In this document: positions 49,868 through 59,082 of the stretch, one piece after another
How the letters are laid out: the number at the start of each line of letters is the position of its first letter
Numbering within the stretch: the first letter of the stretch is position 1
Assembly (NCBI RefSeq): GCF_017876515.1
Contig: NZ_JAGIOC010000001.1
Location: 1,736,001-1,800,000 of the forward strand
DNA: 64,000 nucleotides
Origin: Brachybacterium fresconis
Lineage (GTDB): Bacteria; Actinomycetota; Actinomycetes; Actinomycetales; Dermabacteraceae
Reading direction: 5' to 3'
Position numbers and translations under genes: made by a program
Notes under the pieces: generated by a model
What the model saw: the letters and a program-made list of their open reading frames with translations, nothing else
What the model was told of the DNA's origin: nothing
Databases searched by the model: none

Positions 49868-50899
49868 TCAGGGCTGGGCGACGGCGGCCGATGCGACGGG
49901 CTCGGCGCCCTCCGGCACCGAACCGTCCGGCTCGGGCTCCGCCTGCCCGGTGAGGGCGAAGAAGACCTCCTCGAGGCCGCCGTGGTCGGTGGCACCCAGG
50001 GAGGTGAGCACGATCTGCTCCCGCAGGGCGAGACGCCCCACGTCCTCCGGGGCGAGGCTCACCTCGAGCTCGTCGGCACCCCGCTGCTCGTAGGCGATGC
50101 CGTGCGTATCGAGTGCGGCGCGCAGCGCCCTGGGGTCCAGGGCGCCGACGCGGGTGCCGCCCTCGCTGGTCAGCTCATCGAGGGTGCCCTCGCGGACCAG
50201 GCGTCCGCCGGCGATCACCACGAGCCGGTCGACGGTGGCCTGGACCTCGCGCAGCTGGTGGCTGGACAGCAGCACCGTGCCGCCGGCGTCGGCGAAGGAG
50301 CGCAGCAGGCGGCGCATCCAGCGGATCCCCTCGGGGTCCAGACCGTTGGCGGGCTCGTCGAGCACCAGCACGGCAGGGTCCCCGATCAGGGCGACGCCGA
50401 TGCCGAGCCGCTGGCGCATCCCGTAGGAGTAGCCGCCCACGCGCTTGGCGCCGGCGTGGGCCAGGCCCACCGTCTCCAGCACCTCGTCGGCCCGGGAGGC
50501 GGGCATCCCGATCGTGCGGGCGGTCAGCCGCAGGGTCTCCAGCCCGGTGCGGCCGCGGTGGAGGCCGCCGGCATCGAGCATCACGCCGATGGTGCGGGCG
50601 GGGTGCTCGAGGCTGCGGTAGTCCGCGCCGCCGACGAGGGCCTGGCCGGCGTCGGCCTCGGCGAGGCCGGTGAGGATGCGCAAGGTGGTGGACTTGCCGG
50701 CGCCGTTGGGGCCCAGGAAGCCGGTGACGCTGCCGGGATGGCAGACGAAGGTGAGGTCGTCGACGGCGGCGCGGCCGCCGTAGCGCTTGGTCACGCCGCG
50801 GATCTCGAGGGCGGCGGCGCCGGGGACGGAGGCTGCGGAGCTGCGATCGGCCGGGGCGGCGACACCGCGATCGGCGGAGGCAGGGGTCTGTGCGGTCAT
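49868..50899 (-). CDS. ABC transporter ATP-binding protein (DrrA-like)
   Basis: A 343-residue protein from ATG 50899. After an Ala-rich start of ~30 residues the ATPase domain shows Walker A FLGPNGAGKSTTLRILTGL, signature YSYGMRQRLGIGVALIGD, Walker B VLVLDEPANGLDPEG and the H-loop SSHQLREV. A C-terminal ~70-residue region resembles the regulatory end of drug-export ATPases (GATDHGGLEEVFFALTG). It energises the adjacent ABC-2 permease. It is divergent from the histidine kinase gene, with 199 bp between the starts. Confidence 0.93.
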   Translation of the reverse strand: MTAQTPASADRGVAAPADRSSAASVPGAAALEIRGVTKRYGGRAAVDDLTFVCHPGSVTGFLGPNGAGKSTTLRILTGLAEADAGQALVGGADYRSLEHPARTIGVMLDAGGLHRGRTGLETLRLTARTIGMPASRADEVLETVGLAHAGAKRVGGYSYGMRQRLGIGVALIGDPAVLVLDEPANGLDPEGIRWMRRLLRSFADAGGTVLLSSHQLREVQATVDRLVVIAGGRLVREGTLDELTSEGGTRVGALDPRALRAALDTHGIAYEQRGADELEVSLAPEDVGRLALREQIVLTSLGATDHGGLEEVFFALTGQAEPEPDGSVPEGAEPVASAAVAQP

Positions 50900-50958
50900 G
50901 TCTCGACAATGCCGCGTCGGCCCGCACGGCGGACAGCGACCACGGGTCAGGAGCCGAG

Positions 50959-50970
50959 CGACGATCGTCG
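50959..50970. promoter_or_regulatory. Perfect 12-bp palindrome between the ABC exporter and two-component genes
   Basis: CGACGATCGTCG is fully self-complementary and is followed by GTCGAC. It lies 60 bp from the ATPase start and 129 bp from the kinase start, so it is a candidate NarL-type response-regulator site. Confidence 0.4.
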
Positions 50971-51098
50971 GTCGACGGGGGCCCGGCGCCGTCCCGGCCC
51001 CCGACCTCCGTCGGGGGCGTGGGCGACCTGCGGCTGGATCATGGCGGAGCCGACGGTCGCGGAGTCTCCGGCGCGACGGCCGCCGATACAGTGACCGC

Positions 51099-52238
51099 GT
51101 GGATGAACTGGGAGCGCCGGTGCGCCGAATCTGGCAGGAGGTGCTGCTCCTCGCCGTCGTCCTGGCCGAGGTGGTGCTCGGGGTGGTCCTGCTCTCCACG
51201 GCCCAGGATCTGTGGCAGGCGGGCGCCACCGTCGTGCTCGGTCTCGCGCTGCTGGCGCGGCATCGGCACTGGCCATGGCTGCTGCCGCTGATCCTGATCG
51301 CGAACGCCGGGGCGTGGTCGCTGGCCGTGCTGATCATCGGCACCTACGCCTATGCCACGCGCAGCCACCACCGGCTGCGCACGCTGCTGGTCTCCCTGCT
51401 CGCCGCCGCCAGCGGCGTGGTGCCCTCGCTGGTGGCGGGGACCGAGAGCGCCACCGGCGCGGTCGGGATCATGGGGATCGTGGTCACGCTGCTGGTCGTC
51501 GCGGCCTCGGCCGCCACCGGGATGTACACCTCGACCCGGCGGATGCTGCTGGCGCAGCTGCAGAAGCGCGCTGAACAGGCCGAGTCGGGTCAGGCCGCCG
51601 CCGAGGAGCAGGCCCGCCGCGCCGAGCGCACCCGCATCGCCCGCGAGATGCACGACATCGTCGCCCACAAGATCTCCCTGGTGGCCCTGCAGGCCGGCGC
51701 GCTCGAGGTCAACCCCACCCTCGAGCGCGAACAGGTCCAGCAGTCCGCGGGGCTGATCCGGCAGACCGCCACCACGGCGCTGTCCGAGCTGCGCGAGGTG
51801 CTGGGGGTGCTGCGCGGCGACAGCGAGGAGGCTCCGCTCGCTCCGCAGCCCACCTGGGAGGACGTCCGGCGCCTGGTGGCCACCTCGAAGGACGCCGGCA
51901 TCTCGGTGGATCTGTTCGACTTCATCGACGATCCGGTGCCGGACCAGTTGGCTCGCACCGCCTTCCGCGTGGTCCAGGAAGGACTGACGAACATCCACAA
52001 GCACGCCCTGCACACCCGGGCACGGGTGGCCCTGATCGGTGAGCCGGGAACGGATCTGGTGATCGAGGTCAGTAATGTATTGCCCAAGGGGTTCACGACG
52101 GACCTGCCCGGGGCCAGGATGGGCCTGTCGGGGATCGAGACCCGTGTGACGCACGCGGGCGGCACGATCACGTCGGGCCCGACCGATGATGGACGCTTCG
52201 AAGTGAGGGCGGTGATCCCGTGGCCGATGACGACGTGA
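51099..52238 (+). CDS. Two-component sensor histidine kinase (NarL-type, HisKA_3)
   Basis: A 379-residue protein from GTG 51099. TACAGT (51087-51092) ends 6 nt before it, suggesting a leaderless mRNA. Five to six helices (~12-145) form the sensor, with no sizeable outside domain. The dimer/phosphoacceptor motif REMHDIVAHKISLVALQ contains His185, as in the HisKA_3 group. The ATPase part has EGLTNIHKHA (N-box) and GMGLSGIE-like glycine motifs. It overlaps the response regulator by 19 bp. Kinases of this plan usually sense membrane or antibiotic stress and control an adjacent ABC exporter. Confidence 0.92.
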   Translation: MDELGAPVRRIWQEVLLLAVVLAEVVLGVVLLSTAQDLWQAGATVVLGLALLARHRHWPWLLPLILIANAGAWSLAVLIIGTYAYATRSHHRLRTLLVSLLAAASGVVPSLVAGTESATGAVGIMGIVVTLLVVAASAATGMYTSTRRMLLAQLQKRAEQAESGQAAAEEQARRAERTRIAREMHDIVAHKISLVALQAGALEVNPTLEREQVQQSAGLIRQTATTALSELREVLGVLRGDSEEAPLAPQPTWEDVRRLVATSKDAGISVDLFDFIDDPVPDQLARTAFRVVQEGLTNIHKHALHTRARVALIGEPGTDLVIEVSNVLPKGFTTDLPGARMGLSGIETRVTHAGGTITSGPTDDGRFEVRAVIPWPMTT

Positions 52239-52906
52239 CGCGCGTGGGACTGATCGACGACGATTCTCTGGTGCGCGCCGGGCTGGCGATGATCCTGGGG
52301 GCCGATCCGGCCCTCGAGGTGGTGGGCCAGGGCAGCGACGGCTCCGAGGCGGTGACCCTGGTCCAGAAGCATCGCCCCGACGTGCTGCTGATGGACGTGC
52401 GCATGCCCGGGCTCGACGGCATCGCGGCGACGAAGGCGGTCACGGCTCTGCCCAGCCCGCCCAGGATCGTCATGCTCACCACCTTCGACATGGACGAGTA
52501 CGTGTTCCAGGCCCTCGAGGCCGGGGCCAGCGGCTTCCTGCTCAAGGACACCCCGCCGCAGGAGCTGGCGCGCGCCGTGCACGTGGTCGCCGGCGGGGAG
52601 GCGATGCTCTCGCCCACCGTGACGCGGCGGATGCTCTCGCACTTCTCCGAGGCCAACCCCGGCACTCGCCAGGACCGCCACCCCGGGCTCGACCAGCTCA
52701 CCGATCGCGAGACCGAGGTGCTCGGCGCCGTCGGCGCAGGACTGTCGAACGCACAGATCGGGATGCGCCTGTTCATGAGCGAGGCGACGGTCAAGGCCCA
52801 CGTCTCGAAGATCTTCGCGAAGCTCGACTCCACCAACCGCGTGCAGATCGCGATCATCGCCCACGAGGCCGGGCTCAGCGACCTCGACGCCGCCCCCGGG
52901 CACTGA
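52220..52906 (+). CDS. NarL/LuxR-family response regulator
   Basis: A 228-residue protein. The receiver domain (~8-125) has the acidic pair D13-D14, the phosphorylation site Asp59 in VLLMDVRMPG, and the switch Lys in LLKDTPPQEL. The LuxR-type helix-turn-helix (~160-220) is LTDRETEVLGAVGAGLSNAQ and FMSEATVKAHVSKIFAKLDS. It is translationally coupled to the kinase. The divergent ABC exporter is its likely target. Confidence 0.93.
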   Translation: MADDDVTRVGLIDDDSLVRAGLAMILGADPALEVVGQGSDGSEAVTLVQKHRPDVLLMDVRMPGLDGIAATKAVTALPSPPRIVMLTTFDMDEYVFQALEAGASGFLLKDTPPQELARAVHVVAGGEAMLSPTVTRRMLSHFSEANPGTRQDRHPGLDQLTDRETEVLGAVGAGLSNAQIGMRLFMSEATVKAHVSKIFAKLDSTNRVQIAIIAHEAGLSDLDAAPGH

Positions 52907-52954
52907 CGGCGGGGCAGGGCACATGCGGCACCATCGGGACTGGTGTGAGCTGCA

Positions 52955-53095
52955 CGGTGCGCGGCGCGTGGTCGTGGTGCGAGGTGCGTGGTGCGAGGTG
53001 CGTGGTGCGACGTGCGCGGTGCGTGGTGCGCGGCACGTGGTACGCGGTGCGCGGTGCGTGGTGCGCGGCACGTGGTGCGTGGTGCGTGGTGCTCG
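52955..53095. repeat. Degenerate GCGTGGTGCG minisatellite
   Basis: Variants of GCGTGGTGCG(A/C)GGT fill ~140 bp. A perfect 30-bp block occurs at 53012-53041 and again at 53047-53076. No gene is supported in 52907-53252. Confidence 0.85.
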
Positions 53096-53197
53096 CAGCA
53101 CCCGTGACGCATCCCGTGTCGCAGAAGGTTCCAGCAACCTGGCACCTTTCTCGACATCCACGCCAGCCGACGCTCGCCAGCGGAGCGGCCCAGCCCC

Positions 53198-53259
53198 CAG
53201 CCGACGCTCACCGGCCGCCGCTCAACCCCAGCCGACGCTCACCGGCCGCCGCTCAACCC
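53198..53259. repeat. Perfect 31-bp tandem duplication entering a gene end
   Basis: A 31-bp unit starting CAGCCGACGCTCACCGGCCG occurs twice (53198-53228, 53229-53259), with a partial third copy and a diverged copy upstream near 53165. The second unit covers the stop codon of the metallopeptidase gene. Confidence 0.93.
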
Positions 53260-53618
53260 CAGCCGAGCTCGTGCAGGCGCGCGTCGCTGATGCCGAAGAG
53301 GTGCCCGAGCTCGTGCAGGACCGTCACCGCGATCTCCTGGACCAGGTGGTCGCGGGAGCGCGCCACCCGCTGCAGCGGGCCGCGGAAGATGAAGATCCGG
53401 TCCGGCTGCGCGTAGCCGTCGAAGACGGAGCGCTGATCCAGCGGGATCCCCTCGTACAGCCCCAGCAGCTCGGTGCCGCCGGACTGCGCCCGATCGGGCT
53501 CCTCCTCGACCAGGATCGCCACGTTCGCCTCGGCGATGGCCCGTGCGATCTCCTCGGGCAGGGAGTCCAGGGCATCGTCGACCGCCTCGTCGAACTCCCC
53601 GCGGCTGATCCGGATCAT
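53253..53618 (-). CDS. Minimal zinc metallopeptidase (MTD/acidic HExxH family)
   Basis: A 121-residue protein from ATG 53618. The zinc motif HELGHLFGI gives H-E-x2-H near residue 102, followed by a downstream Asp. The start MIRISRGEFDEAVDDALDSL and FIFRGPLQRVARSRDHLVQE match the small actinobacterial metallopeptidase family (similar to TTHA0227). The substrate is not known. The stop lies inside a 31-bp tandem repeat, so the C-terminus may vary between strains. Upstream is tRNA-Glu on the other strand. Confidence 0.88.
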   Translation of the reverse strand: MIRISRGEFDEAVDDALDSLPEEIARAIAEANVAILVEEEPDRAQSGGTELLGLYEGIPLDQRSVFDGYAQPDRIFIFRGPLQRVARSRDHLVQEIAVTVLHELGHLFGISDARLHELGWG

Positions 53619-53762
53619 GGGTCCATCGAACCATGGCGCGCCGGGGGTGGTCGTCTCGGCGCCGCCGGGCGTGGTCGTGTCGGATACGCCGCATCTGCGG
53701 CCGCGGCCTCGGCGCGAGGCCCCCAGGGTGGGTATGCTCGTCCCGGGCAGTTCTCTGCTCGG

Positions 53763-53835
<73 letters not shown>

Positions 53836-53974
53836 CTCCTGCGATCCGCGCACCTGGCATGCGGAGCGGAGGAGATCGGAGTGCGAGACGGCTCACAGCC
53901 CAAGTGGTGCGGAGCCCCGAGAACGTCCGGTAGAGTTGTCCAGGTCGAAGCGCGCAAGCGCCGAGAAAACGTAA

Positions 53975-54051
53975 GGCCCTGTAGCTCAGTTGGTTAGAGC
54001 GCCGCCCTGTCACGGCGGAGGTCGCCGGTTCAAGTCCGGTCAGGGTCGCCA
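53975..54051 (+). tRNA. tRNA-Asp (anticodon GTC)
   Basis: Acceptor GGCCCTG pairs with CAGGGTC, D-arm AGCTCAGTTGGTTAGAGC, anticodon loop CTGTCAC in a CCGCC/GGCGG stem, T-arm GCCGGTTCAAGTCCGGT. Discriminator G and CCA are encoded. Confidence 0.95.
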
Positions 54052-54056
54052 CTGAC

Positions 54057-54087
54057 GAAGGCCCCGGAACCCGGTTCCGGGGCCTTC
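54057..54087 (+). terminator. Terminator after tRNA-Asp
   Basis: GAAGGCCCCGGAACC pairs perfectly over 15 bp with GGTTCCGGGGCCTTC around a single nucleotide, followed by GTCGTTCC. Confidence 0.85.
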
Positions 54088-54230
54088 GTCGTTCCCGGGA
54101 CCGCAGGCAGAACAGCGGCGGACCCTGTCAGCTTCAGAGAATCCCGTCGGCCCCGGACCTGCGTCGTCGTGGCTCATCGCACCCGAGGCCGCCGACCCGC
54201 TCGCGACGGGCTCGGGCATACGCTCGAGGA

Positions 54231-55253
54231 ATGAGCACCCCCACGCTGAATCACCGCATCCGCCTCGCCGCGAGGCCGCACGGCGAACCCGGCCGCGACG
54301 ACTTCCAGCACGACGCCGTCGAGATCCGCTCCCCCGGCCCCGGCGACGTCCTGCTGCGCACCCGCTACGCCTCCCTGGACCCCTATGTGCGCGGGCGCAT
54401 GAGCGATGCGAAGTCCTACTCCGCCCCGATGGAGATCGGGGACGTGATCGTCGGCGGCACCGTCTCCGAGGTGGTCGAGTCCACGGTCGACGCCTTCTCC
54501 CCCGGCGATGTCGTCCTGTCCTACGGCGGCTGGCAGGAATACAGCGTCGAGCCCGCCGCGCGCCTGCGCCGCCTGGACCCCGCGGCCGCACCGATCACCA
54601 CCGCCCTGGGCGTGCTCGGCATGCCCGGCTTCACCGCGTACGCAGGCCTGCTGGGAATCGGCAGGCCGCAGACCGGCGAGACCGTCGCCGTGGCCGCCGC
54701 GACCGGCCCCGTGGGCTCCGCCGTCGCCCAGATCGCCCGCATCCACGGTGCGCGCGCGATCGGCATCGCCGGTGGGGAGCAGAAGGTCGCGCGGCTGCGG
54801 GAGCTCGGCGTCGACGAGGCCGTGGATCACCGGGCCCCGGACCTTCCCGGCCGGCTCGCCGAGGCCGCGCCCGACGGGATCGACGTGTACTTCGAGAACG
54901 TCGGCGGGGCGGTGTGGGATGCCGTGCTGCCGCAGCTGAACGAGTTCGCGCGCGTGCCGGTGTGCGGCCTGGCAGCGACCTACAACGCGACCGAGCTGCC
55001 GGAGGGCCCGGACCGGTCCGGGCAGCTGATGGGCGCGGTGCTGACCAAGAGCCTCACCCTGCGCGGCTTCATCCAGCGCGAGTTCGTCGACGCGATGTTC
55101 GAGGACTTCCTGCGCGATATGACCGGGTGGGTGGCCGACGGCCGCGTCCAGTACACCGAGGACATCACCGAGGGTCTGGACAGCGCTCCGGAGGCCTTCG
55201 GGGGACTGCTGCGCGGGGAGAACTTCGGCAAGGCCATCGTCCAGGTCTCCTGA
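54231..55253 (+). CDS. Zinc-independent medium-chain NADP-dependent oxidoreductase
   Basis: A 340-residue protein of the leukotriene B4 dehydrogenase/2-alkenal reductase (CurA-like) group. The N-terminus NHRIRLAARPHGEPGRDDFQ is followed by RTRYASLDPYVRGRMSD, the family hallmark. The NADP-binding loop reads VAAATGPVGSAVAQIARIHG (~150), then GIAGGEQKVARLRELG. DVYFENVGGAVWDAVLPQLN is also typical. No zinc-binding cysteines are seen. It reduces alpha,beta-unsaturated carbonyls, perhaps in detoxification. It stands alone. Confidence 0.93.
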   Translation: MSTPTLNHRIRLAARPHGEPGRDDFQHDAVEIRSPGPGDVLLRTRYASLDPYVRGRMSDAKSYSAPMEIGDVIVGGTVSEVVESTVDAFSPGDVVLSYGGWQEYSVEPAARLRRLDPAAAPITTALGVLGMPGFTAYAGLLGIGRPQTGETVAVAAATGPVGSAVAQIARIHGARAIGIAGGEQKVARLRELGVDEAVDHRAPDLPGRLAEAAPDGIDVYFENVGGAVWDAVLPQLNEFARVPVCGLAATYNATELPEGPDRSGQLMGAVLTKSLTLRGFIQREFVDAMFEDFLRDMTGWVADGRVQYTEDITEGLDSAPEAFGGLLRGENFGKAIVQVS

Positions 55254-55333
55254 CGGCGCCGCATCGGGCGCGACCGACGGGCCTCAACGGCCGCGCTCGC
55301 GAATCCCGGCGGCCGCGGCTCCGACCACGGGCG

Positions 55334-55356
55334 GCGCCGACGGGCTTCGTCGGCGC
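55334..55356 (+). terminator. Weak hairpin after the oxidoreductase gene
   Basis: GCGCCGACG pairs perfectly with CGTCGGCGC around 5 nt, 80 bp past the stop. Confidence 0.4.
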
Positions 55357-55445
55357 GCCCGTGGCATGCCTCTCACTGAGCAGAGCCGGTTGGGCGCTGC
55401 CGTGGGACCCTGTTAACCTTGACCTCGGCCGCTCTCAGCGGTCAC

Positions 55446-55521
55446 GGCTCTGTAGCTCAGTTGGTAGAGCGTTCGACTGAAAATCGAAAGGTCACCGGAT
55501 CGACGCCGGTCGGAGCCACCA
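55446..55521 (+). tRNA. tRNA-Phe (anticodon GAA)
   Basis: Acceptor GGCTCTG pairs with CGGAGCC, anticodon loop CTGAAAA in a TTCGA/TCGAA stem, T-arm ACCGGATCGACGCCGGT. Discriminator A and CCA are encoded. Confidence 0.95.
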
Positions 55522-55527
55522 CCGGTC

Positions 55528-55555
55528 GAAACCCCCTGGTCCGCCAGGGGGTTTC
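55528..55555. terminator. Terminator between tRNA-Phe and the TetR gene
   Basis: GAAACCCCCTGG pairs perfectly with CCAGGGGGTTTC around a 4-nt loop, followed by GTCGTTCC. It may serve both directions. Confidence 0.82.
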
Positions 55556-55590
55556 GTCGTTCCCGGAGCGTGGTCGGAGCGGCTGTGCGC

Positions 55591-56208
55591 TCACCGCTGC
55601 GGGCGCACGATCCCCGCGAGCACGAGCATGCAGGCGCGCTGCGCGACGATGCCCCGCTGCGCGGCCGGGATGCCCGTCATCACTGCGGCCACCATCGCGA
55701 CCGCCGTCGAGATCTCCTCGGGAGTCACCTCCCGCAGCAACCTGCCCGCCCTCCGCTCCCGCTCCAGGAGCACCACGGCAAGGGTGCGCATCCGCTCCCC
55801 GAGCATCGCCACCTCGACGTCGTCCGCCGCGGAGCGCAGCAGGGCCGACAGCTCCCCCGACTCGAAGGCCTGCTCGGCGATCACCGCGAAGAACTCGCGC
55901 AGTCCCGGCGTCGCATCCGGGGACTCCGCATCCGGGGACTCCGCATCCGGGGACTCCGCATCGAGGAACTCCGCCTCGAGCTCGTCGATGTTCTCCGAGA
56001 ACACGGCGGCCGCCAGCGCCGTCCGGGTCGGGAAGTGCCGGTACAGGCTCCCCTGTCCCACACCGGCACGCTGGGCGATGGCCCGGAGCGGGACCGTGAG
56101 TCCGCGGGCGGAGAACTCCACCCGGGCCGCAGCGACCAGGGCCCGCCGATTCTCCGGTCCCGCGCCGGGGCCGCGGTTCTGCTTCTTCTCAGACGGCTCG
56201 GGCGGCAT
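55591..56208 (-). CDS. TetR-family repressor
   Basis: A 205-residue protein. The N-terminal helix-turn-helix is NRRALVAAARVEFSARGL followed by AIAQRAGVGQGSLYRHFPTR. The ligand domain has an odd acidic insertion, three exact DAESP pentads (residues ~83-97) coded by a 15-bp tandem repeat (55913-55957), so loop length may vary between strains. The C-terminus ends MLVLAGIVRPQR. It is divergent from an SDR gene, and a perfect palindrome 16 bp before its ATG is the likely shared operator. Confidence 0.92.
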   Translation of the reverse strand: MPPEPSEKKQNRGPGAGPENRRALVAAARVEFSARGLTVPLRAIAQRAGVGQGSLYRHFPTRTALAAAVFSENIDELEAEFLDAESPDAESPDAESPDATPGLREFFAVIAEQAFESGELSALLRSAADDVEVAMLGERMRTLAVVLLERERRAGRLLREVTPEEISTAVAMVAAVMTGIPAAQRGIVAQRACMLVLAGIVRPQR

Positions 56209-56223
56209 GGGAGTAGCCTAGCT

Positions 56224-56241
56224 CCGGACAGTATTGTCCGG
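56224..56241. promoter_or_regulatory. TetR operator candidate
   Basis: CCGGACA (56224-56230) and TGTCCGG (56235-56241) are perfect complements around GTAT. The position is just upstream of the TetR gene and 113 bp before the SDR gene. Confidence 0.7.
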
Positions 56242-56354
56242 TAGGTGCTCACGGAGTTCACCACCGCATCGCTCATGCACCGCGGATCCTGCGCCGTCAC
56301 CGTCGAACACGGGACGGAGCCGTCCCCGCCGCAGCCGTCCCGAGGAGAGAACCC

Positions 56355-57149
<795 letters not shown>

Positions 57150-57399
57150 CCCGGGCTGCGTCGAGGCGTCCCGACTCCTCGACAACCTCTCCGGGATCGA
57201 GAAGAATCCCACCGGGGCCACATCCTCCTGCAGTGGGACTCGATCGGCCAGGACGACCGCGCGAGCGCAGAGCGCCCGACCAGGTGCGAACACGTCCGCG
57301 AGGATTCCCGCGACGACCGGATGTCGAGAAACCGGACCCGGCTCCGTCCCTGACATGAACGCGACCACCGAGGGTCGCATCGCACAGAGGGAGAGCATC

Positions 57400-57837
57400 A
57401 TGGCCAAGTACCTGCTGCTGAAGCATTACCGCGGCGCCCCGGCGTCCGTGAACGACGTGCCCATGGATCAGTGGACCGAGGACGAGATCTCGGCGCACAT
57501 GCAGCACATGGACGCCTTCGCGACGCGCTTGGAGTCCACCGGCGAGTTCGTCGACAGCCAGGCGCTCAGCCCCGAAGGCACCTGGGTCCGCTACGACGGA
57601 GAGGGCCGGCCTCCGGTCACCGATGGACCGTTCGCGGAGACCAAGGACCTCATCGCCGGGTGGATGATCATCGATGTCGACACCTACGAGCGCGCCCTCG
57701 AGCTGGCGGGCGAGCTGTCCGGCGGGCCCGGAGCGGGCGGGAAGCCGGTCGGCGAATGGCTGGAGCTGCGGCCCCTGTTCGTCCCGCCGACCACGATGAC
57801 GGAGGTCGGCGAGATCGTCGGCCAGGAGCAGCGCTGA
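57400..57837 (+). CDS. YCII/DGPF-domain protein
   Basis: A 145-residue protein from ATG 57400, behind GAGGGAGAGC; an in-frame ATG at 57355 is less likely. MAKYLLLKHYRGAPASVNDV opens the ferredoxin-like YCII fold, and PVTDGPFAETKDLIAGWMI contains the DGPF motif that names the family. Its function is unknown, but it is almost always beside an ECF sigma factor of the kind that follows directly. The stop TGA adjoins the sigma GTG without a gap, so they are co-translated. Confidence 0.92.
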   Translation: MAKYLLLKHYRGAPASVNDVPMDQWTEDEISAHMQHMDAFATRLESTGEFVDSQALSPEGTWVRYDGEGRPPVTDGPFAETKDLIAGWMIIDVDTYERALELAGELSGGPGAGGKPVGEWLELRPLFVPPTTMTEVGEIVGQEQR

Positions 57838-59037
57838 GTGTCCGAGATGCACGCGTTGGACGAGGACCTGCTGCGACGGCTCACCCCGGCCGTCCTGCGG
57901 GTCCTCGTCCGCCGCGGCGCCGACTTCGCCGCGGCAGAGGACGCCGTCCAGGACGCCCTGATCGAGGCGATCCGGGACTGGCCCGACGCCCCGCCGCGGG
58001 ATGCGAAGGGCTGGCTGATCACGGTCGCCTGGCGGAAGTTCCTCGACGGCGCCCGGTCCGAGACCGCCCGTCGTCATCGCGAGGACCGGATCGACGCCGA
58101 GCCCTCACCCGGTCCGATCGCCGAACGCGATGACACGCTGTGGCTGTTCTTCCTGTGCGCGCACCCGTCGCTCACGCCGTCGTCGGCCGTCGCCCTCACC
58201 CTGCGGGCCGTCGGCGGGCTCACCACGAGGCAGATCGCCGAGGCCTACCTGGTGCCCGAGGCGACGATGGTCCAGCGCATCAGCCGGGCCAAGCGCACGG
58301 TGGCGGGGGTGCGGCTGGACGAGCCCGGATCGCTGGGCACCGTGGCGCGCACGCTGTACCTGATCTTCAACGAGGGCTACTCGGGTGAGGTCGACCTGGT
58401 GGCCGAGGCGATCCGTCTCGCCCGCCTGCTCGCAGGGGCGGTCGATGACCCGGAGGTGTCCGGTCTGCTCGCGCTGATGCTGCTCCACCACGCGCGGCGC
58501 GCGAGCCGGACCGCGGCCGACGGCCGTCTCGTCCCGCTCGCCGAGCAGGACCGCTCCCTCTGGGACACCTCGCTGATCGCGGAAGGGGTCGCGATCCTGC
58601 AGGCGGCGCTGGTCCGCGATCGTCTGGGCGAGTTCCAGGCCCAGGCCGCGATCGCCGCCCTGCACGCCGACGCCCGCAGCACCGCGGAGACCGACTGGGT
58701 CCAGATCCTTCAGTGGTACGACGAGCTGGCCGCGCTCACCGAGAACCCGGTCGTGCTGCTGAACCGTGCCGTCGCGGTCGGGGAGGCCGACGGGCCGCGG
58801 GCCGGCCTCGCCGCCCTTTTCGAGCTCGACGACTCCCTGCCGCGCTACGCGGCGGTCGCGGCGCATCTGCACGAGGCCGACGGGGACCGGGCGACCGCCG
58901 CCCAGCTCTATGCCGAGGCGGCGCGGAAGGCATCCTCGCTCGCCGAACGGGATCACCTGACGCGACAGGCGGCGCGGCTGAACAGCGAGGCTTCTCCGGG
59001 AAGGGCGTCGCCGTCCGGCGCGAACGGATCGGGCTGA
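57838..59037 (+). CDS. ECF sigma factor with long C-terminal extension (ECF42-like)
   Basis: A 399-residue protein with a GTG start directly after the DGPF gene. Sigma region 2 is at ~15-75 (DFAAAEDAVQDALIEAIRDW) and region 4 at ~120-165 (LTTRQIAEAYLVPEATMVQR). A ~220-residue helical extension (TPR-like, with FNEGYSGE, LMLLHHARRASR and RAVAVGEADGPRAGLAALFE) replaces an anti-sigma partner. The DGPF neighbour and this extension fit the ECF42 group. The extension is thought to regulate activity. The target promoter is not identified. Confidence 0.92.
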   Translation: MSEMHALDEDLLRRLTPAVLRVLVRRGADFAAAEDAVQDALIEAIRDWPDAPPRDAKGWLITVAWRKFLDGARSETARRHREDRIDAEPSPGPIAERDDTLWLFFLCAHPSLTPSSAVALTLRAVGGLTTRQIAEAYLVPEATMVQRISRAKRTVAGVRLDEPGSLGTVARTLYLIFNEGYSGEVDLVAEAIRLARLLAGAVDDPEVSGLLALMLLHHARRASRTAADGRLVPLAEQDRSLWDTSLIAEGVAILQAALVRDRLGEFQAQAAIAALHADARSTAETDWVQILQWYDELAALTENPVVLLNRAVAVGEADGPRAGLAALFELDDSLPRYAAVAAHLHEADGDRATAAQLYAEAARKASSLAERDHLTRQAARLNSEASPGRASPSGANGSG

Positions 59038-59082
59038 TCTGCGAGGCACGTACCTCCGGGGCACAGCCGACGCCGCACCCGC

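Noticed and set aside
52955-53095. Repeat region as a possible CRISPR array
   Set aside because: Units are ~10-12 bp, degenerate and adjacent, with no spacers of constant length and no cas genes nearby. It is a minisatellite.
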